Source: Nostoc paludosum FACHB-159 (GTDB taxonomy: Bacteria; Cyanobacteriota; Cyanobacteriia; Cyanobacteriales; Nostocaceae). From it: a stretch of 64,000 nt of DNA. Position 1 is the first letter of the stretch. Each line of letters begins with the position of its first letter. Positions 1 through 9,608 of this stretch are shown here, piece after piece. Position numbers and translations under genes: made by a program. The notes below the pieces were generated by a model. It was given only the letters and a program-made list of their open reading frames with translations. It was not told where the DNA came from and made no database searches. The stretch lies in NCBI RefSeq assembly GCF_014698835.1, contig NZ_JACJTU010000001.1, positions 186,001-250,000 on the forward strand, written 5' to 3'.

Positions 1-783
1 GGAAGGGCGATAATTAACGCTGATGATTCCTACGGTCAGCGCTTAATTGATTCGTTAAATCCAGAGCAAGTTTGGAGTTACAGTGTCAACGACAACAACG
101 CTGATTTATGGATGAGTGACTTAAGTTACGAGCCGAATGGCGTCAGCGGGACTTTGCATACACCAAAAGGTGATGTAGGTTTTCGATCGCCTTTAGTTGG
201 TCAATATAATTTAGAAAATCTTTTAGCAGCGGTAGGAGCAGTTTTACACTTAGGTTTAGATTTGCAATTAGTGGCATCTGTAATACCGGAATTTCCCGGT
301 GTTCCCGGTCGGATGGAACGAGTGCAAATTGCCCCTGGGCAAGATATTAGCGTGATTGTAGATTATGCTCATACTCCAGATAGTTTAGAGAATTTGTTGA
401 AAGCTGCACGTCCGTTTATACCTGGAAAAATGATTTGTGTGTTTGGTTGTGGCGGCGATCGCGATCGCACCAAACGGCCAAAAATGGGTAAAATAGCGGC
501 GGAATTAGCTGATGTGGCAGTAGTGACATCAGATAATCCCCGTACTGAAAACCCAGAACGAATTTTAGAAGATATTTTGGCAGGAATTCCCGAAACAGTG
601 CAGCCAACGGTAATTTGCGATCGGGCGATCGCAATTCGTACCGCTATTTTACAAGCACAACCCGGCGATGGAGTATTACTTGCTGGTAAAGGTCACGAAG
701 ACTACCAAATTCTCGGTACTGAAAAAATCCATTTTGATGACCGAGAACACGCACGCGAAGCTTTACAGGCAAGGCTAGCCTAA
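1..783 (+). CDS. murE: UDP-MurNAc-tripeptide synthetase MurE (C-terminal part)
   Basis: Cytoplasmic Mur ligase that adds meso-diaminopimelate to UDP-MurNAc-L-Ala-D-Glu in peptidoglycan synthesis. The reading frame is open from base 1, so the N-terminal ATP-binding part lies outside the window and 260 residues remain. Visible features are the end of the central domain (LVGQYNLENLLAAVGA), the start of the C-terminal ligase domain (VDYAHTPDSLENLL), the glycine-rich VFGCGGDRDRTKRPKMG stretch and the DNPR motif that in this family marks specificity for meso-DAP rather than lysine. It ends with GKGHEDYQ, typical of MurE. The stop is followed by about 200 bp of repeat-rich spacer, so it is probably the last gene of its transcript. 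Family call is secure; only the fragment is described. Confidence 0.95.
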   Translation, partial: GRAIINADDSYGQRLIDSLNPEQVWSYSVNDNNADLWMSDLSYEPNGVSGTLHTPKGDVGFRSPLVGQYNLENLLAAVGAVLHLGLDLQLVASVIPEFPGVPGRMERVQIAPGQDISVIVDYAHTPDSLENLLKAARPFIPGKMICVFGCGGDRDRTKRPKMGKIAAELADVAVVTSDNPRTENPERILEDILAGIPETVQPTVICDRAIAIRTAILQAQPGDGVLLAGKGHEDYQILGTEKIHFDDREHAREALQARLA

Positions 784-987
784 TTTGGGTATTGGGCATT
801 GGGCATTGGGTATGCATTCTCCGCGTCTCCTTGTCCCCGCGTCTCCCTCATCCTCCTAATTCCCCCACTCCCCTCATTTTTCATTGTTCACGTTTCTTAC
901 CTTGGAGATTTTGTAAAAAATGCACACATAAAGGTGAAAATCGAAGACAGAATTATTTCTTTGCTTCATCCCTATTGTGCTTGACTC

Positions 988-2550
988 ATGAATGTTTCTT
1001 TAGCTAAGGATCTGTCTGTTTATCAACTGGTTATGGGAGTGCAAACGCCTCCTAAACCATTGTCCCTCAGTCCAGCTACTCTACTATCTCTGGTGAGAGC
1101 GCAAATTGACTTACTCATTGAGCAGCAAATTGCAGCTACTTTATGGGTGAAGCTACCACCAGAAAAAATTTGGCAATTAGAATTAGCCCGTTATCAATCC
1201 TCCACGGGTGCGTCTAGTCTCATCTATACTTGCCAAATTGAGGAGAGTAAAGAGGAAGTGGGGACGCAGGGACACGGTGAGGCGCAGAGTAAAGAGGACA
1301 CGGAGACACGGAGAGAAGTTGGATCGGAGGAAGCCTCCGATCCAAACTTCGGAGGACACGGTGACGCGGAGAGTTCTTTCTCCGCGTCACCGCGTCTCCC
1401 AGTCACCGCGTCTTCCTCATCTCTCTATCACGTCCCAGTTTACCTACCACCCGATAGCCAACTGCGACGGGAAAATTTTCTGATGGTGTTGTCTCCCCAG
1501 TTTTGTAGTTTAATTTTGGCTCATCGACCTTTGAAAAAACGCAAAAATCAAACTTCTGGGAAAGTAACTACTAATAAAAATCAACCGTTGTTAATTATTA
1601 CTAGTGTTGAGGGGAGAATAATTCAGCAAGTATTAAATGGTATTCAACAAGCACTTACGCCAGAATCATCCCCAATTATACCTGCTGATTTTATTTGTCC
1701 AACTGTGCCTGAACCTGCATTAATGAATCAATTATTGGCAAAACAACTCCTGCGCCAAGATGAAATTAATCGTCAAATAGTCACAGTACGCACCACAAAA
1801 TTGCACCAGCAAAATCAAGAACTGCACAATAAGGAACAACTAAAAGATGAATACCTGAAAAATGTTTGTCAGGAACTACGTATCCCCTTGACGCATATGA
1901 AAACAGCACTCTCGTTATTGAATTCGCCTAATCTCAAACCACCGCAGCGGCAACGTTATTTACAGATGTTAAATACGCAGTGCGATCAGCAAAATTCCTT
2001 AATCACTGGTTTGTTAGATCTTGTGCAACTCGAACGTGATTTAGAAGCTACGACTTTAGAATCAGTACGTCTTTCGGATATTGTCCCTGGAGTTGTTAGT
2101 ACTTACCAACCTGTGGCCCAGGAAAAAGGAATTATGTTAGCTTACACTGTACCTACCGAACTTCCACCTGTTTGGTGCGTCAGTGGTGGGTTGAGGCAAA
2201 TTGTGATTAATCTGCTGCACAATAGTATTAAGTTTACCCCCAATGGTGGTCAAGTTTGGGTACGTGCCCGTACTCAAGGTGCTCATGTCCAATTAGAATT
2301 CCGTGACACAGGTATTGGTATTACTGAAAACGAAATCCCCAAAATTTTTGACCGCTTTTATCGCGTGCGAACAACAGCAGCTGAAGATCAAGGTGGTGCT
2401 GGGTTGGGGTTAACAATTGTACAGCAATTGCTATTACGCTGTGGTGGTTCTATTTCTGTGAAAAGTAAAGTAAATGAAGGTTCCACATTTACAGTGCAAT
2501 TAGCGAGTGTCAGCGATAGTGCAGGAGCGATCGCTACTGCAAATGAGTGA
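988..2550 (+). CDS. DICT-domain histidine-kinase-like protein without the phospho-acceptor His
   Basis: 520-residue soluble protein. The N-terminal ~230 residues resemble the DICT sensory domain of cyanobacterial regulators, followed by a coiled stretch (about 255-290), a HisKA-like helix (about 285-350) and a HATPase_c domain (about 395-510) with N box (NLLHNSIKF), G1 (DTGIGI), F box (FDRFYR) and G2 (GAGLGL). The H box reads NVCQELRIPL where active kinases have xxSHELRTPL, so the usual phospho-acceptor histidine is glutamine. ATP-binding motifs look intact, so it may bind ATP or dimerise without autophosphorylating. Residues about 85-145 are a low-complexity, Ser/Glu/Arg-rich insert encoded by repetitive DNA (separate entry). 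No response regulator lies nearby. ATG at 988 is the first start in frame; membrane segments are absent. Confidence 0.85.
   Translation: MNVSLAKDLSVYQLVMGVQTPPKPLSLSPATLLSLVRAQIDLLIEQQIAATLWVKLPPEKIWQLELARYQSSTGASSLIYTCQIEESKEEVGTQGHGEAQSKEDTETRREVGSEEASDPNFGGHGDAESSFSASPRLPVTASSSSLYHVPVYLPPDSQLRRENFLMVLSPQFCSLILAHRPLKKRKNQTSGKVTTNKNQPLLIITSVEGRIIQQVLNGIQQALTPESSPIIPADFICPTVPEPALMNQLLAKQLLRQDEINRQIVTVRTTKLHQQNQELHNKEQLKDEYLKNVCQELRIPLTHMKTALSLLNSPNLKPPQRQRYLQMLNTQCDQQNSLITGLLDLVQLERDLEATTLESVRLSDIVPGVVSTYQPVAQEKGIMLAYTVPTELPPVWCVSGGLRQIVINLLHNSIKFTPNGGQVWVRARTQGAHVQLEFRDTGIGITENEIPKIFDRFYRVRTTAAEDQGGAGLGLTIVQQLLLRCGGSISVKSKVNEGSTFTVQLASVSDSAGAIATANE
1257..1420. repeat. Palindromic repeat inserted in frame in the kinase gene
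   Basis: This stretch consists of repeated GGACACGG/CCGCGTCTCC-type units and two perfect inverted repeats: 1319-1330 against 1334-1345 (TTGGATCGGAGG and its complement, 3-bp loop) and 1359-1372 against 1379-1392 (CGGTGACGCGGAGA and its complement, 6-bp loop). The same vocabulary occurs between genes in this window (near 830-860, 6335-6360, 31690-31725 and 43670-43705). The reading frame stays open through it and gives a low-complexity linker. Confidence 0.85.
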
Positions 2551-2676
2551 TAGAGTAGAATTTACGCCTAATGTGAATTAAATCGGCAGCAAATAAATCC
2601 TTTATCTGCGTAAATATCGAAAATAACGCATTTCCCTGCCAGCACACCAACCAGGGGCGACATTTGTGCCAAAGTC

Positions 2677-2774
2677 ATACCAATTCAAAATTCAAAATTC
2701 TTGCATTAAGAAAGTCAGAATTAGTAAGGCTTTGGTGGGTTTGCATCTGTCTCATTATTTTAGTGAATTGGTAT
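2677..2774. repeat. MITE-like element, 98 bp
   Basis: Bounded by an 11-bp inverted repeat, ATACCAATTCA (2677-2687) and TGAATTGGTAT (2764-2774). The left end continues into the AATTCAAAATTC repeat common in heterocystous cyanobacteria. The right end lies where the similarity of the neighbouring transposase fragment breaks off, so the element probably inserted into an older insertion sequence. Confidence 0.55.
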
Positions 2775-2895
2775 CACTATATCGCCGCTCGCGCTTGAGC
2801 TCCAAAACTAGTAAGGGTTTGGTGTCAATGATGAAATATTTTTCACTCAGCCCATCTAATTGCTCTACCCAACTGCGGCGTAATTTCTCTAACAT
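2755..2895 (-). pseudogene. DDE transposase fragment
   Basis: On the minus strand a 46-codon frame starts at ATG 2895 and contains the segment KYFIIDTKPLLVLELKRER, which resembles the catalytic core of IS982/IS4-like cyanobacterial transposases (usual form: IDTKP...YKRSKRRSDF). It loses this similarity after the Arg-Tyr-Ser-Asp residues, where the inverted-repeat element begins, and stops at 2755. No intact insertion sequence or flanking ends are recognisable. A plus-strand 80-codon frame over the same DNA is an artefact. Confidence 0.6.
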
Positions 2896-2904
2896 GAAGC
2901 AATT

Positions 2905-3849
2905 GTGACCGAATTTAATTTACAAATCCAAGAAAATAGTGATGACGCGGGTGTTCGCCTTGACCGCTACCTTTCGCAAGAATTACCAGATTTATCTCGT
3001 TCTCGCATTCAACAGTTAATCGAAGAAGGTAATGTCCAACTTAACGGTAAAACTTGTACGTCTAAAAAGATTAATGTAAAGGTAGGCGATCGCATTACTC
3101 TAGAAATTCCACAAGCCCAACCTTTAGAACTACAAGCAGAAGATATTCCCCTAGATATCCTCTATGAAGATGACCAATTACTCATTCTCAACAAACCCGC
3201 AGGCTTAGTTGTCCATCCTGCACCCGGTCATCCAGATGGCACTTTGGTAAATGCCCTGTTGGCACACTGTCCCAATTTACCAGGAATCGGGGGAGTGCAA
3301 CGTCCGGGAATTGTCCATCGCTTGGATAAGGATACAACAGGAGCGATCGCGATCGCCAAAACAGAAGTTGCTCATCATCACCTCCAAGCACAACTCAAAG
3401 CAAAAACAGCACGTCGAGAATACTTAGGTGTAGTTTACGGTGCGCCAAAAGTTGAAAGTGGCACAATTGACTTACCTATTGGTCGCCATCCCCAAGACCG
3501 TAAAAAAATGGCTATCATACCTGTTGAACAAGGCGGACGACCAGCGGTCACTCATTGGCAAGTACTAGAACGCCTCGGTAATTACACTTTAATCCACTTT
3601 CAACTAGAAACCGGGCGCACCCATCAAATTCGCGTCCACAGCGCCAAAATCGGTCATCCGATTGTTGGCGACCCTATTTATGGTTCTGGTCGTTCAGTGG
3701 GAGTCAATTTGCCAGGTCAAGCACTGCACGCTTGGCGACTTAAATTACAGCATCCCATATCTGGAGAAATGATTGAAGTCACAGCAACTCCTCCTAGCCA
3801 ATTTACCAAACTTTTGGAGATGCTAAAAAAACGAAGCGATCGCACTTAA
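2905..3849 (+). CDS. rluD: 23S rRNA pseudouridine synthase, RluD family
   Basis: Isomerises uridines to pseudouridine in rRNA; RluD in E. coli acts on helix 69 of 23S rRNA, though the exact target here is unknown. 314 residues, normal length. N-terminal S4 RNA-binding domain (about 15-80, RLDRYLSQELPDLSRSRIQQLI), then the RluA-type catalytic domain with the family motif HRLDKDTTGAIAI whose Asp is the catalytic nucleophile, and RTHQIRVH near residue 240. The start is GTG at 2905, directly overlapping a TGA; no ATG in the right place exists upstream, and the protein begins with the expected S4 context. The next 370 bp are non-coding before the CRISPR array. Confidence 0.93.
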   Translation: MTEFNLQIQENSDDAGVRLDRYLSQELPDLSRSRIQQLIEEGNVQLNGKTCTSKKINVKVGDRITLEIPQAQPLELQAEDIPLDILYEDDQLLILNKPAGLVVHPAPGHPDGTLVNALLAHCPNLPGIGGVQRPGIVHRLDKDTTGAIAIAKTEVAHHHLQAQLKAKTARREYLGVVYGAPKVESGTIDLPIGRHPQDRKKMAIIPVEQGGRPAVTHWQVLERLGNYTLIHFQLETGRTHQIRVHSAKIGHPIVGDPIYGSGRSVGVNLPGQALHAWRLKLQHPISGEMIEVTATPPSQFTKLLEMLKKRSDRT

Positions 3850-4223
3850 GTACCCAAGATGTGACCGAAAACCTTATTCTTGTGTAGCGGTAATTCATAT
3901 AGACGCCCAGCAGCCACTCTGCGAGAACGCTTTGGGCGAACCCGCAGGGTATTACCGTCACTTTCGTTATCTTTTGCCTAAGTCCTGTGCAAAAAAAGCG
4001 CGGATGGGTAGGTGTTGGCACGAGACTGAGTACAAAAATGGCTGTATTCTGGTATATGTAAGCATTTGAGAAGTACCCTATTTCTCAACCATCCGCGCAC
4101 CTTTTCTAGACGGGCTTTCAATCATTTACATATAGCCAAATTACAAACCCTCGTGTTATGATTTTTCAATTCGCGCAACCGAACCTCGAAAACCAAATAG
4201 GACAAAGCTTTCAGACGCAAGCG
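3850..4223. other. Intergenic, putative CRISPR leader side
   Basis: No credible gene. A perfect 10-bp inverted repeat GCGCGGATGG/CCATCCGCGC lies at 3998-4007 and 4089-4098, enclosing about 80 bp. The final 120 bp before the first repeat are AT-rich with a TATGAT hexamer near 4156. Because the repeats end in ATTGAAAC on the plus strand, this is the expected leader side, but no leader motif can be proven from sequence alone. Confidence 0.4.
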
Positions 4224-4910
4224 ATTGCAATTAACTAAAATCCCTATTACGGATTGAAACATCTCTCGCCCTGCATTACCGTTTCTGTCTAACGCATTGC
4301 AATTAACTAAAATCCCTATTAGGGATTGAAACAATTTGACCGAGAAAGAATTATTGATAGTTTGGGCATTGCAATTAACTAAAATCCCTATTAGGGATTG
4401 AAACCTTTGCTCCTGCTGGAATTGGAAAATCCAGAGTAAAATTGCAATTAACTAAAATCCCTATTAGGGATTGAAACCAGCAGCCGAGATTGGCGCATTG
4501 CCACAGCCAAATATTGCAATTAACTAAAATCCCTATTAGGGATTGAAACAGCCGCAGCACAGTGAGTAATATGTGCAATAAACATTGCAATTAACTAAAA
4601 TCCCTATTAGGGATTGAAACACGACACGCGCCTAATTCAAGACTACTTAGGGCACATTGATTGCAATTAACTAAAATCCCTATTAGGGATTGAAACAATG
4701 GTGGTTATGCTGTTACCTCTCAGTGGTCTAATATTGCAATTAACTAAAATCCCTATTAGGGATTGAAACAATGAAACAGCTTGCGAATGCGTGATTTGTA
4801 GCAATTGCAATTAACTAAAATCCCTATTAGGGATTGAAACATTCCGCACTGAGCATATTCTCGATCGAGTGACATTGCAATTAACTAAAATCTCTATTAG
4901 GGATTGAAAC
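4224..4910 (+). CRISPR. CRISPR array, 10 repeats of 37 bp, 9 spacers
   Basis: Repeat consensus is 37 bp, starting ATTGCAATTAACTAAAATCC and ending TATTAGGGATTGAAAC. It contains the near-palindrome AATCCCTATTAGGGATT. Repeats start at 4224, 4296, 4368, 4441, 4513, 4584, 4660, 4733, 4804 and 4874; spacers are 35, 35, 36, 35, 34, 39, 36, 34 and 33 bp. The first repeat has one change (TATTACGGATT) and the last has one (TCTCTATT); the eight internal copies are identical. The 3' ATTGAAAC suggests plus-strand transcription with an 8-nt 5' crRNA handle. No cas gene is within the window, so the array depends on Cas proteins encoded elsewhere. Spacers show no obvious match inside the window. Confidence 0.98.
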
Positions 4911-5078
4911 GCAACATCCTCTAATCTGTACATCTAAACAAACGATTAGCGTGCATCAGACATGGGATAGAGTCTGCTTCACTAGTTAAACCTAAATGAA
5001 ACTCCTACATAACCCAGGACTAATGCACGCTATCAAATAATCAAACAGATTTACTAGCTAGCGGTTGAGCAAAAATCG
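4911..5078. other. CRISPR-to-cpcG spacer with inverted repeat
   Basis: Contains a perfect 9-bp inverted repeat AGCGTGCAT (4948-4956) and ATGCACGCT (5023-5031) with a 66-bp loop. It lies between convergent transcription units (array from the left, cpcG from the right) and may fold in either transcript. No T-run follows, so a terminator role is uncertain. Confidence 0.4.
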
Positions 5079-5846
5079 TTACTTGATTCCTGCTAGTTGG
5101 CGATAAGGTACATCCCTTTCGATATCGATGTTGAATGACGAAACTCTTTGTGGAGCATTGCCAGTTGCATTGATACTCTGTGCCAAAGCCAAGAAATTAG
5201 CTGGATCGCCAGCTTTGGGCTTTTGTTCTTGGGGGATGAACCGACGTACTTCTACCTGCCAAATAATTTGGGGGAAGCCCAGTTTAGCGCGGTAGTAATC
5301 GTCATATCGTGGAGATTTGATGTTGAAAGGCAACTCACCTTGAGCGCGAGATGGTAAGACTCGACGCCGCTGATAAGGCACTGTAGAGTATCCAAAATTG
5401 CTGAGGTACTCTTCAGAGTCGAGTATTTGGTCGATAAAGCCTTTAATACCTTTGGTAGCAACTACAATTGACCAAGCGATTTTTTCTCGCTCGTTGTATA
5501 CGTCGCGTCCCAGAACTCTTTGTACTACTTGCTCAACAAAGCGGTAGTTGCTGTTGAGGTCGTAAAAGCTTCTCTTAAAGGTATTGGAAAGCACCAACCC
5601 ACGAATAAAGTCCCGCACTGTAATCTGTCCATTACGGAGTTGGGATTCTAAGTAGGTTTCGCGATCGGCAGCAAACGCATAGAAGAAAAGTTGACGATAT
5701 GCTGCTTCGATCAGATCGTTAAAATCTGAGGGAGAAAGCAGATTGTCTGTAGAATAAATTCTGGGTTGTTCATCACCCGGTACTTCGTATGCTTCTACAC
5801 GCTGGTTTTGACTTGAAGGTGCGTATTCTAACAGAGGAAGTGTCAC
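5079..5846 (-). CDS. cpcG: Phycobilisome rod-core linker polypeptide CpcG
   Basis: Non-pigmented linker that attaches a phycocyanin-based rod to the allophycocyanin core on the cytoplasmic face of the thylakoid. 255 residues, typical for CpcG. The PBS-linker domain (pfam00427 type) occupies about residues 20-175: [19 protein letters not shown], the [19 protein letters not shown] segment and [20 protein letters not shown] are hallmark stretches. The C-terminal part (about 180-255) is the core-binding tail seen in rod-core linkers. Start ATG at 5846 gives the conserved [17 protein letters not shown] opening. It is separated from other phycocyanin genes here, as often for additional cpcG copies. 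A 595-bp leader/promoter region lies upstream. Confidence 0.93.
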   Translation of the reverse strand: MTLPLLEYAPSSQNQRVEAYEVPGDEQPRIYSTDNLLSPSDFNDLIEAAYRQLFFYAFAADRETYLESQLRNGQITVRDFIRGLVLSNTFKRSFYDLNSNYRFVEQVVQRVLGRDVYNEREKIAWSIVVATKGIKGFIDQILDSEEYLSNFGYSTVPYQRRRVLPSRAQGELPFNIKSPRYDDYYRAKLGFPQIIWQVEVRRFIPQEQKPKAGDPANFLALAQSINATGNAPQRVSSFNIDIERDVPYRQLAGIK

Positions 5847-6441
5847 TCTAAAGCCTCCATGCTCTTAACTAAAGTTAACAACTTTAAATCACATATTAAG
5901 GGACGTAGTTGGATCAGAACCTGAGATTCTGATAAAGTTTCACGAAACTTAACCAAGAGTGGTTCAGTATTCGTAAGAAATAGCGCTGAACTGGTGGATT
6001 TAGCCCACTACTAGCTTCAGCGACACGCTGCGGTTTTCAGCTTCATGACTTGTTGACATCTCCTACACTGTTTGCAAAGCATACGGTGTAAGGTTCTCAG
6101 CTAATCCAGCTAGTATTCAGGATATGCTGAAGCTCACTTTCAAGTCCAAGAAATGCCCCACCGCAGATTATAAATTTATTACCCGATCGCGTTTTTTTTT
6201 GGATTTAGCTAAATTAAGTAGAAGCTTTGTTCACATAATTCAGATTAGGAGATTCAGTTTCACTTTTTTGAACTGAGGCAATATTTTTTAACATTTCGCA
6301 AAAGAATTTAATGAAGAATGGGTATTCGGTATGGGAAAAGGACACGGGGACACGTAGAAGGAAGAGAATAGAGGGATAAAGACAAAGATTTACTGCAACT
6401 CTTCTCCTCATCTCCATGCCCCATGCCCTATGCCCCATGCC
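5847..6441. other. Intergenic upstream of cpcG
   Basis: No supported gene. A short palindrome AAGTTTC-AC-GAAACTT (5935-5950) sits about 90 bp upstream of the cpcG start and could be an operator or a leader hairpin. The end near 6415-6452 holds a heptamer tandem repeat (TGCCCCATGCCCTA type); frames running through this repeat are artefacts. Confidence 0.5.
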
Positions 6442-6996
6442 CTATGCCCCACTCCCTTTACCTACCCAAAATTCCAGGGGATCTATGGTTGACTGACAGT
6501 AAGGCCAGCTACGCAAGGTTGCTTCCATTCCTGCTTCCCATAATGGTGGTTCTAATCCCAGTCCCAAACACAGATGAGACAGAATATTAGCAAACTGCTG
6601 ATTGTGACCATAGTCTCCAAGATGGGCATGAGCATATTCATGGACGACGATACCGAACCAGTCTTTAGGTGCAACTCGACCCACATCTACCAAAATGGTG
6701 ATCGGGTTTGTAAGAATGTTGCACAAACCGTCAATACCGAAAGATTGAGCGATGGGTACTGCAAAAATTTGGATTTGGCGGCGTTCTTCGGGATGAAAGC
6801 ACTGATGACAGGCTTCCAAATAGGTGTCGATCGCGGCGTTAACGCTGTTAATGTTTTTGCCGATCCAAGTGCAAATGGCAATGCGATCGCGTAGGTTATC
6901 GAATACATCCACCATACCTGGTTCTAGGGCAAATCCCTGTACCAGATGTAGATAATCTCGCCCACGATTAAAAGCATCGGTCTGCTTGAGAATCAT
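6442..6996 (-). CDS. Putative zinc metalloprotease-like protein (HEYAH motif), unknown function
   Basis: 184 residues. The recognisable feature is VVHEYAHAHLGDYGHNQQF at about 120-138: HExxH followed by a third histidine and a downstream HxxxF, an arrangement seen in SprT/WSS1-like and other gluzincin-fold metalloproteases. No signal peptide or membrane segment, so probably cytoplasmic. The start ATG (6996) follows directly on the TGA of the bilin-lyase gene (TGAATG), so the two are translationally coupled and almost certainly cotranscribed. This suggests a role near phycobiliprotein maturation or turnover, but that is inference from position only. The end of the gene abuts a heptamer repeat. 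I do not recognise a named family. Confidence 0.7.
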   Translation of the reverse strand: MILKQTDAFNRGRDYLHLVQGFALEPGMVDVFDNLRDRIAICTWIGKNINSVNAAIDTYLEACHQCFHPEERRQIQIFAVPIAQSFGIDGLCNILTNPITILVDVGRVAPKDWFGIVVHEYAHAHLGDYGHNQQFANILSHLCLGLGLEPPLWEAGMEATLRSWPYCQSTIDPLEFWVGKGSGA

Positions 6997-7581
6997 TCAC
7001 CAGCCTAAAACAGAATAAAACTGTTGTTTAGAAGTTACCTCTTGTGTATTGGAAACTTCTAAAGAAGACTCAATGCGGGTTTCAGTGCAAAACGATGCTG
7101 TGCTGAAGCCGCCAAACCTTTTGACTGTACTGCTTCGCAGTCTAATATTCGGGCCGCCGAACCAAAATCGCTCAATGGAACTCATTGTTTCGTATTCGGT
7201 TGTTAATACGAGTCCATCTTCATCGTCCATGTGAAAAAGACCGACCACGGGTACAATTTCCGCGTAGCCTCTTTCGCGGAGTAATTTGCCTTGCCTTGGG
7301 TTATCGGCATCAGGCACGATCGCAAATATGGTTTTCCCTTGATGATTCTCTTCATCCTCTCTATCCCAAGCCATTGTGCCTAGCCAACGCACCCGCGATC
7401 CTCCTATTGAAAGGGCTGGGTCTATCTGATGATACTGGCACAGCTCAATGATTTCTGGGTGATCGGCAGCCAGAGTTTCCACTTCTATGTCTGATTCACC
7501 TGTCTCTGAGCGTTTGAACGCCAGGTGATGGGTTACACGTTGCGATCGCCATTTGCCAGCACTTAGCTGAAAAAATTCCAT
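6997..7581 (-). CDS. Phycobiliprotein chromophore lyase, CpcS/CpeS family
   Basis: Attaches phycobilins to Cys-82-type sites of phycobiliproteins (family known from CpcS, CpeS and CpcU). 194 residues from the chosen ATG 7581 (MEFFQLSAGKWRSQRVTHH); an upstream in-frame ATG at 7593 would add MIDA. Family hallmarks are the lipocalin-like opening GKWRSQR, TMAWDREDEE, RQGKLLRERGYAEIVPVVG and the very conserved TEYETMSSIERFWF followed by NIRLRSSTVKRFGGFSTASFC. Whether the substrate is phycocyanin/allophycocyanin (CpcS) or phycoerythrin (CpeS) cannot be settled by eye, although cpeBA lies 1 kb away on the other strand. It heads a two-gene unit with the HEYAH protein. Confidence 0.9.
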   Translation of the reverse strand: MEFFQLSAGKWRSQRVTHHLAFKRSETGESDIEVETLAADHPEIIELCQYHQIDPALSIGGSRVRWLGTMAWDREDEENHQGKTIFAIVPDADNPRQGKLLRERGYAEIVPVVGLFHMDDEDGLVLTTEYETMSSIERFWFGGPNIRLRSSTVKRFGGFSTASFCTETRIESSLEVSNTQEVTSKQQFYSVLGW

Positions 7582-7915
7582 TGCGTCTATCAATCTTCTG
7601 ACTCCTACCTTTGACTCCTGCGGACGATGTTTACCTTGCTTTTTGTTTTTAAAGTTGTTGGTATATAAACATTCTAAACATTACAACCATCAGCGTTTAG
7701 CTTCAATAAACTCCTGGCAAAGGAACAGACAAACATGTTTTTTAGTAATTGTAAATTTTTGTAATATTAATTTTTTATGGCTTGACAATGTGGACATTTT
7801 GATATCTCAATGTTAGACTTATATAAAGTGATGTATACAACGTGCTACCCCTAAGCCTTCACAGTACCAGTAACAGCAAGCACCTTCGATTCAGCTAATT
7901 AGAGGAGTGAATCCT
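7582..7915. promoter_or_regulatory. Divergent promoter region, bilin lyase / nblA
   Basis: AT-rich 334-bp region between divergent genes. A TTGACA hexamer at about 7783 followed by TATATAAA near 7818 is a possible nblA promoter, but the spacing to a clear -10 box is not standard. A purine-rich ribosome site AGAGGAG precedes nblA. A GTA...TAC pair near 7846 has ten bases between halves, so it does not meet the NtcA consensus (GTAN8TAC). Confidence 0.4.
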
Positions 7916-8083
7916 ATGGAATTCCCCATCGAACTAACCTTAGAGCAACAGTTTCGCCTACAAAACTTGAAAGCCCAAGTACAGACTTTGAGCCAAGAAG
8001 AAGCTCAAGAATTCTTGTTGGAAGTTTTACGTCAGATGATGGTGAAAGATAATTTGGTCAAGCATCTGCTTAAACAAGCCTAA
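7916..8083 (+). CDS. nblA: Phycobilisome degradation protein NblA
   Basis: Small adaptor that binds phycobiliproteins and recruits Clp protease, causing phycobilisome breakdown during nitrogen or sulfur starvation. 55 residues, MEFPIELTLEQQFRLQNL at the start, then an acidic loop (QTLSQEEAQEFLLEVLRQ) and basic C-terminus KDNLVKHLLKQA: the two-helix hairpin and conserved ELTLEQQF opening are diagnostic. AGAGGAG lies 8 bp upstream of the ATG. A strong terminator follows 27 bp after the stop. Its place directly ahead of cpeBA, on the same strand, links the degradation adaptor with a major antenna operon. Confidence 0.95.
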   Translation: MEFPIELTLEQQFRLQNLKAQVQTLSQEEAQEFLLEVLRQMMVKDNLVKHLLKQA

Positions 8084-8109
8084 GCCACTAAAAAAAGAAT
8101 ATTTTTCCT

Positions 8110-8150
8110 TAAGACTTACGCTGTGGCTGCATAAGTCTTAATTTTTTTTT
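8110..8150 (+). terminator. Rho-independent terminator after nblA
   Basis: Perfect 9-bp stem TAAGACTTA (8110-8118) and TAAGTCTTA (8132-8140), loop 13 nt, followed by a run of nine T. It separates nblA from the cpeBA transcript. Confidence 0.85.
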
Positions 8151-8285
8151 GCATGGGGCATGGGGCATGGGGCATTGAGAATGCTGAGTACAGAGTGCTG
8201 GTAGCTTTCTTCTCTACGAGAGGCTCCGCCAACACGAACGGGACGTTGAACCAGTGGTCTGCCCTATGCCCCATGCCCTATGCCC
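8151..8285. repeat. Heptamer (STRR-type) inverted arms
   Basis: Left arm repeats GCATGGG units (8152-8174); right arm repeats CCCTATG/CCCATG units (8263-8284). Together they can form a long hairpin of about 130 bp upstream of cpeB. This is the short tandemly repeated sequence type of heterocystous cyanobacteria. Confidence 0.7.
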
Positions 8286-8425
8286 AAAGAAATATTACAG
8301 ATTATTACTTTCTCTCTCATAGAAAAGACTAGGGTACTATTAATCCCCTATGTTTTACTTTGGCTACTCGCAGTTCATCTGACGAAACTAGGCCACAAAT
8401 AATATCCGCCATTTGTGAATATTAA

Positions 8426-8992
<567 letters not shown>

Positions 8993-9065
8993 TAGCTCAC
9001 AGTTAACGGCTATTTAGCCAAACGAAGTGAAATCAAAACCCGATCAAATCCCATCTGGAGTATAA

Positions 9066-9566
<501 letters not shown>

Positions 9567-9608
9567 TACGCGGATTGATTAGCCGAGCGACCGTTGCACT
9601 CTAAAACT

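Noticed and set aside
2666..2908. 80-codon plus-strand frame ahead of rluD
   Set aside because: It runs through a MITE-like repeat and the complement of a transposase fragment; no ribosome site.
4122..4590. Minus-strand frames over the CRISPR array
   Set aside because: Translate the repeats themselves; no coding character.
6214..6438. 74-codon minus-strand frame
   Set aside because: Composed partly of heptamer repeat; no ribosome site.
7846..7861. NtcA-like site before nblA
   Set aside because: GTA and TAC are separated by ten bases, not eight.
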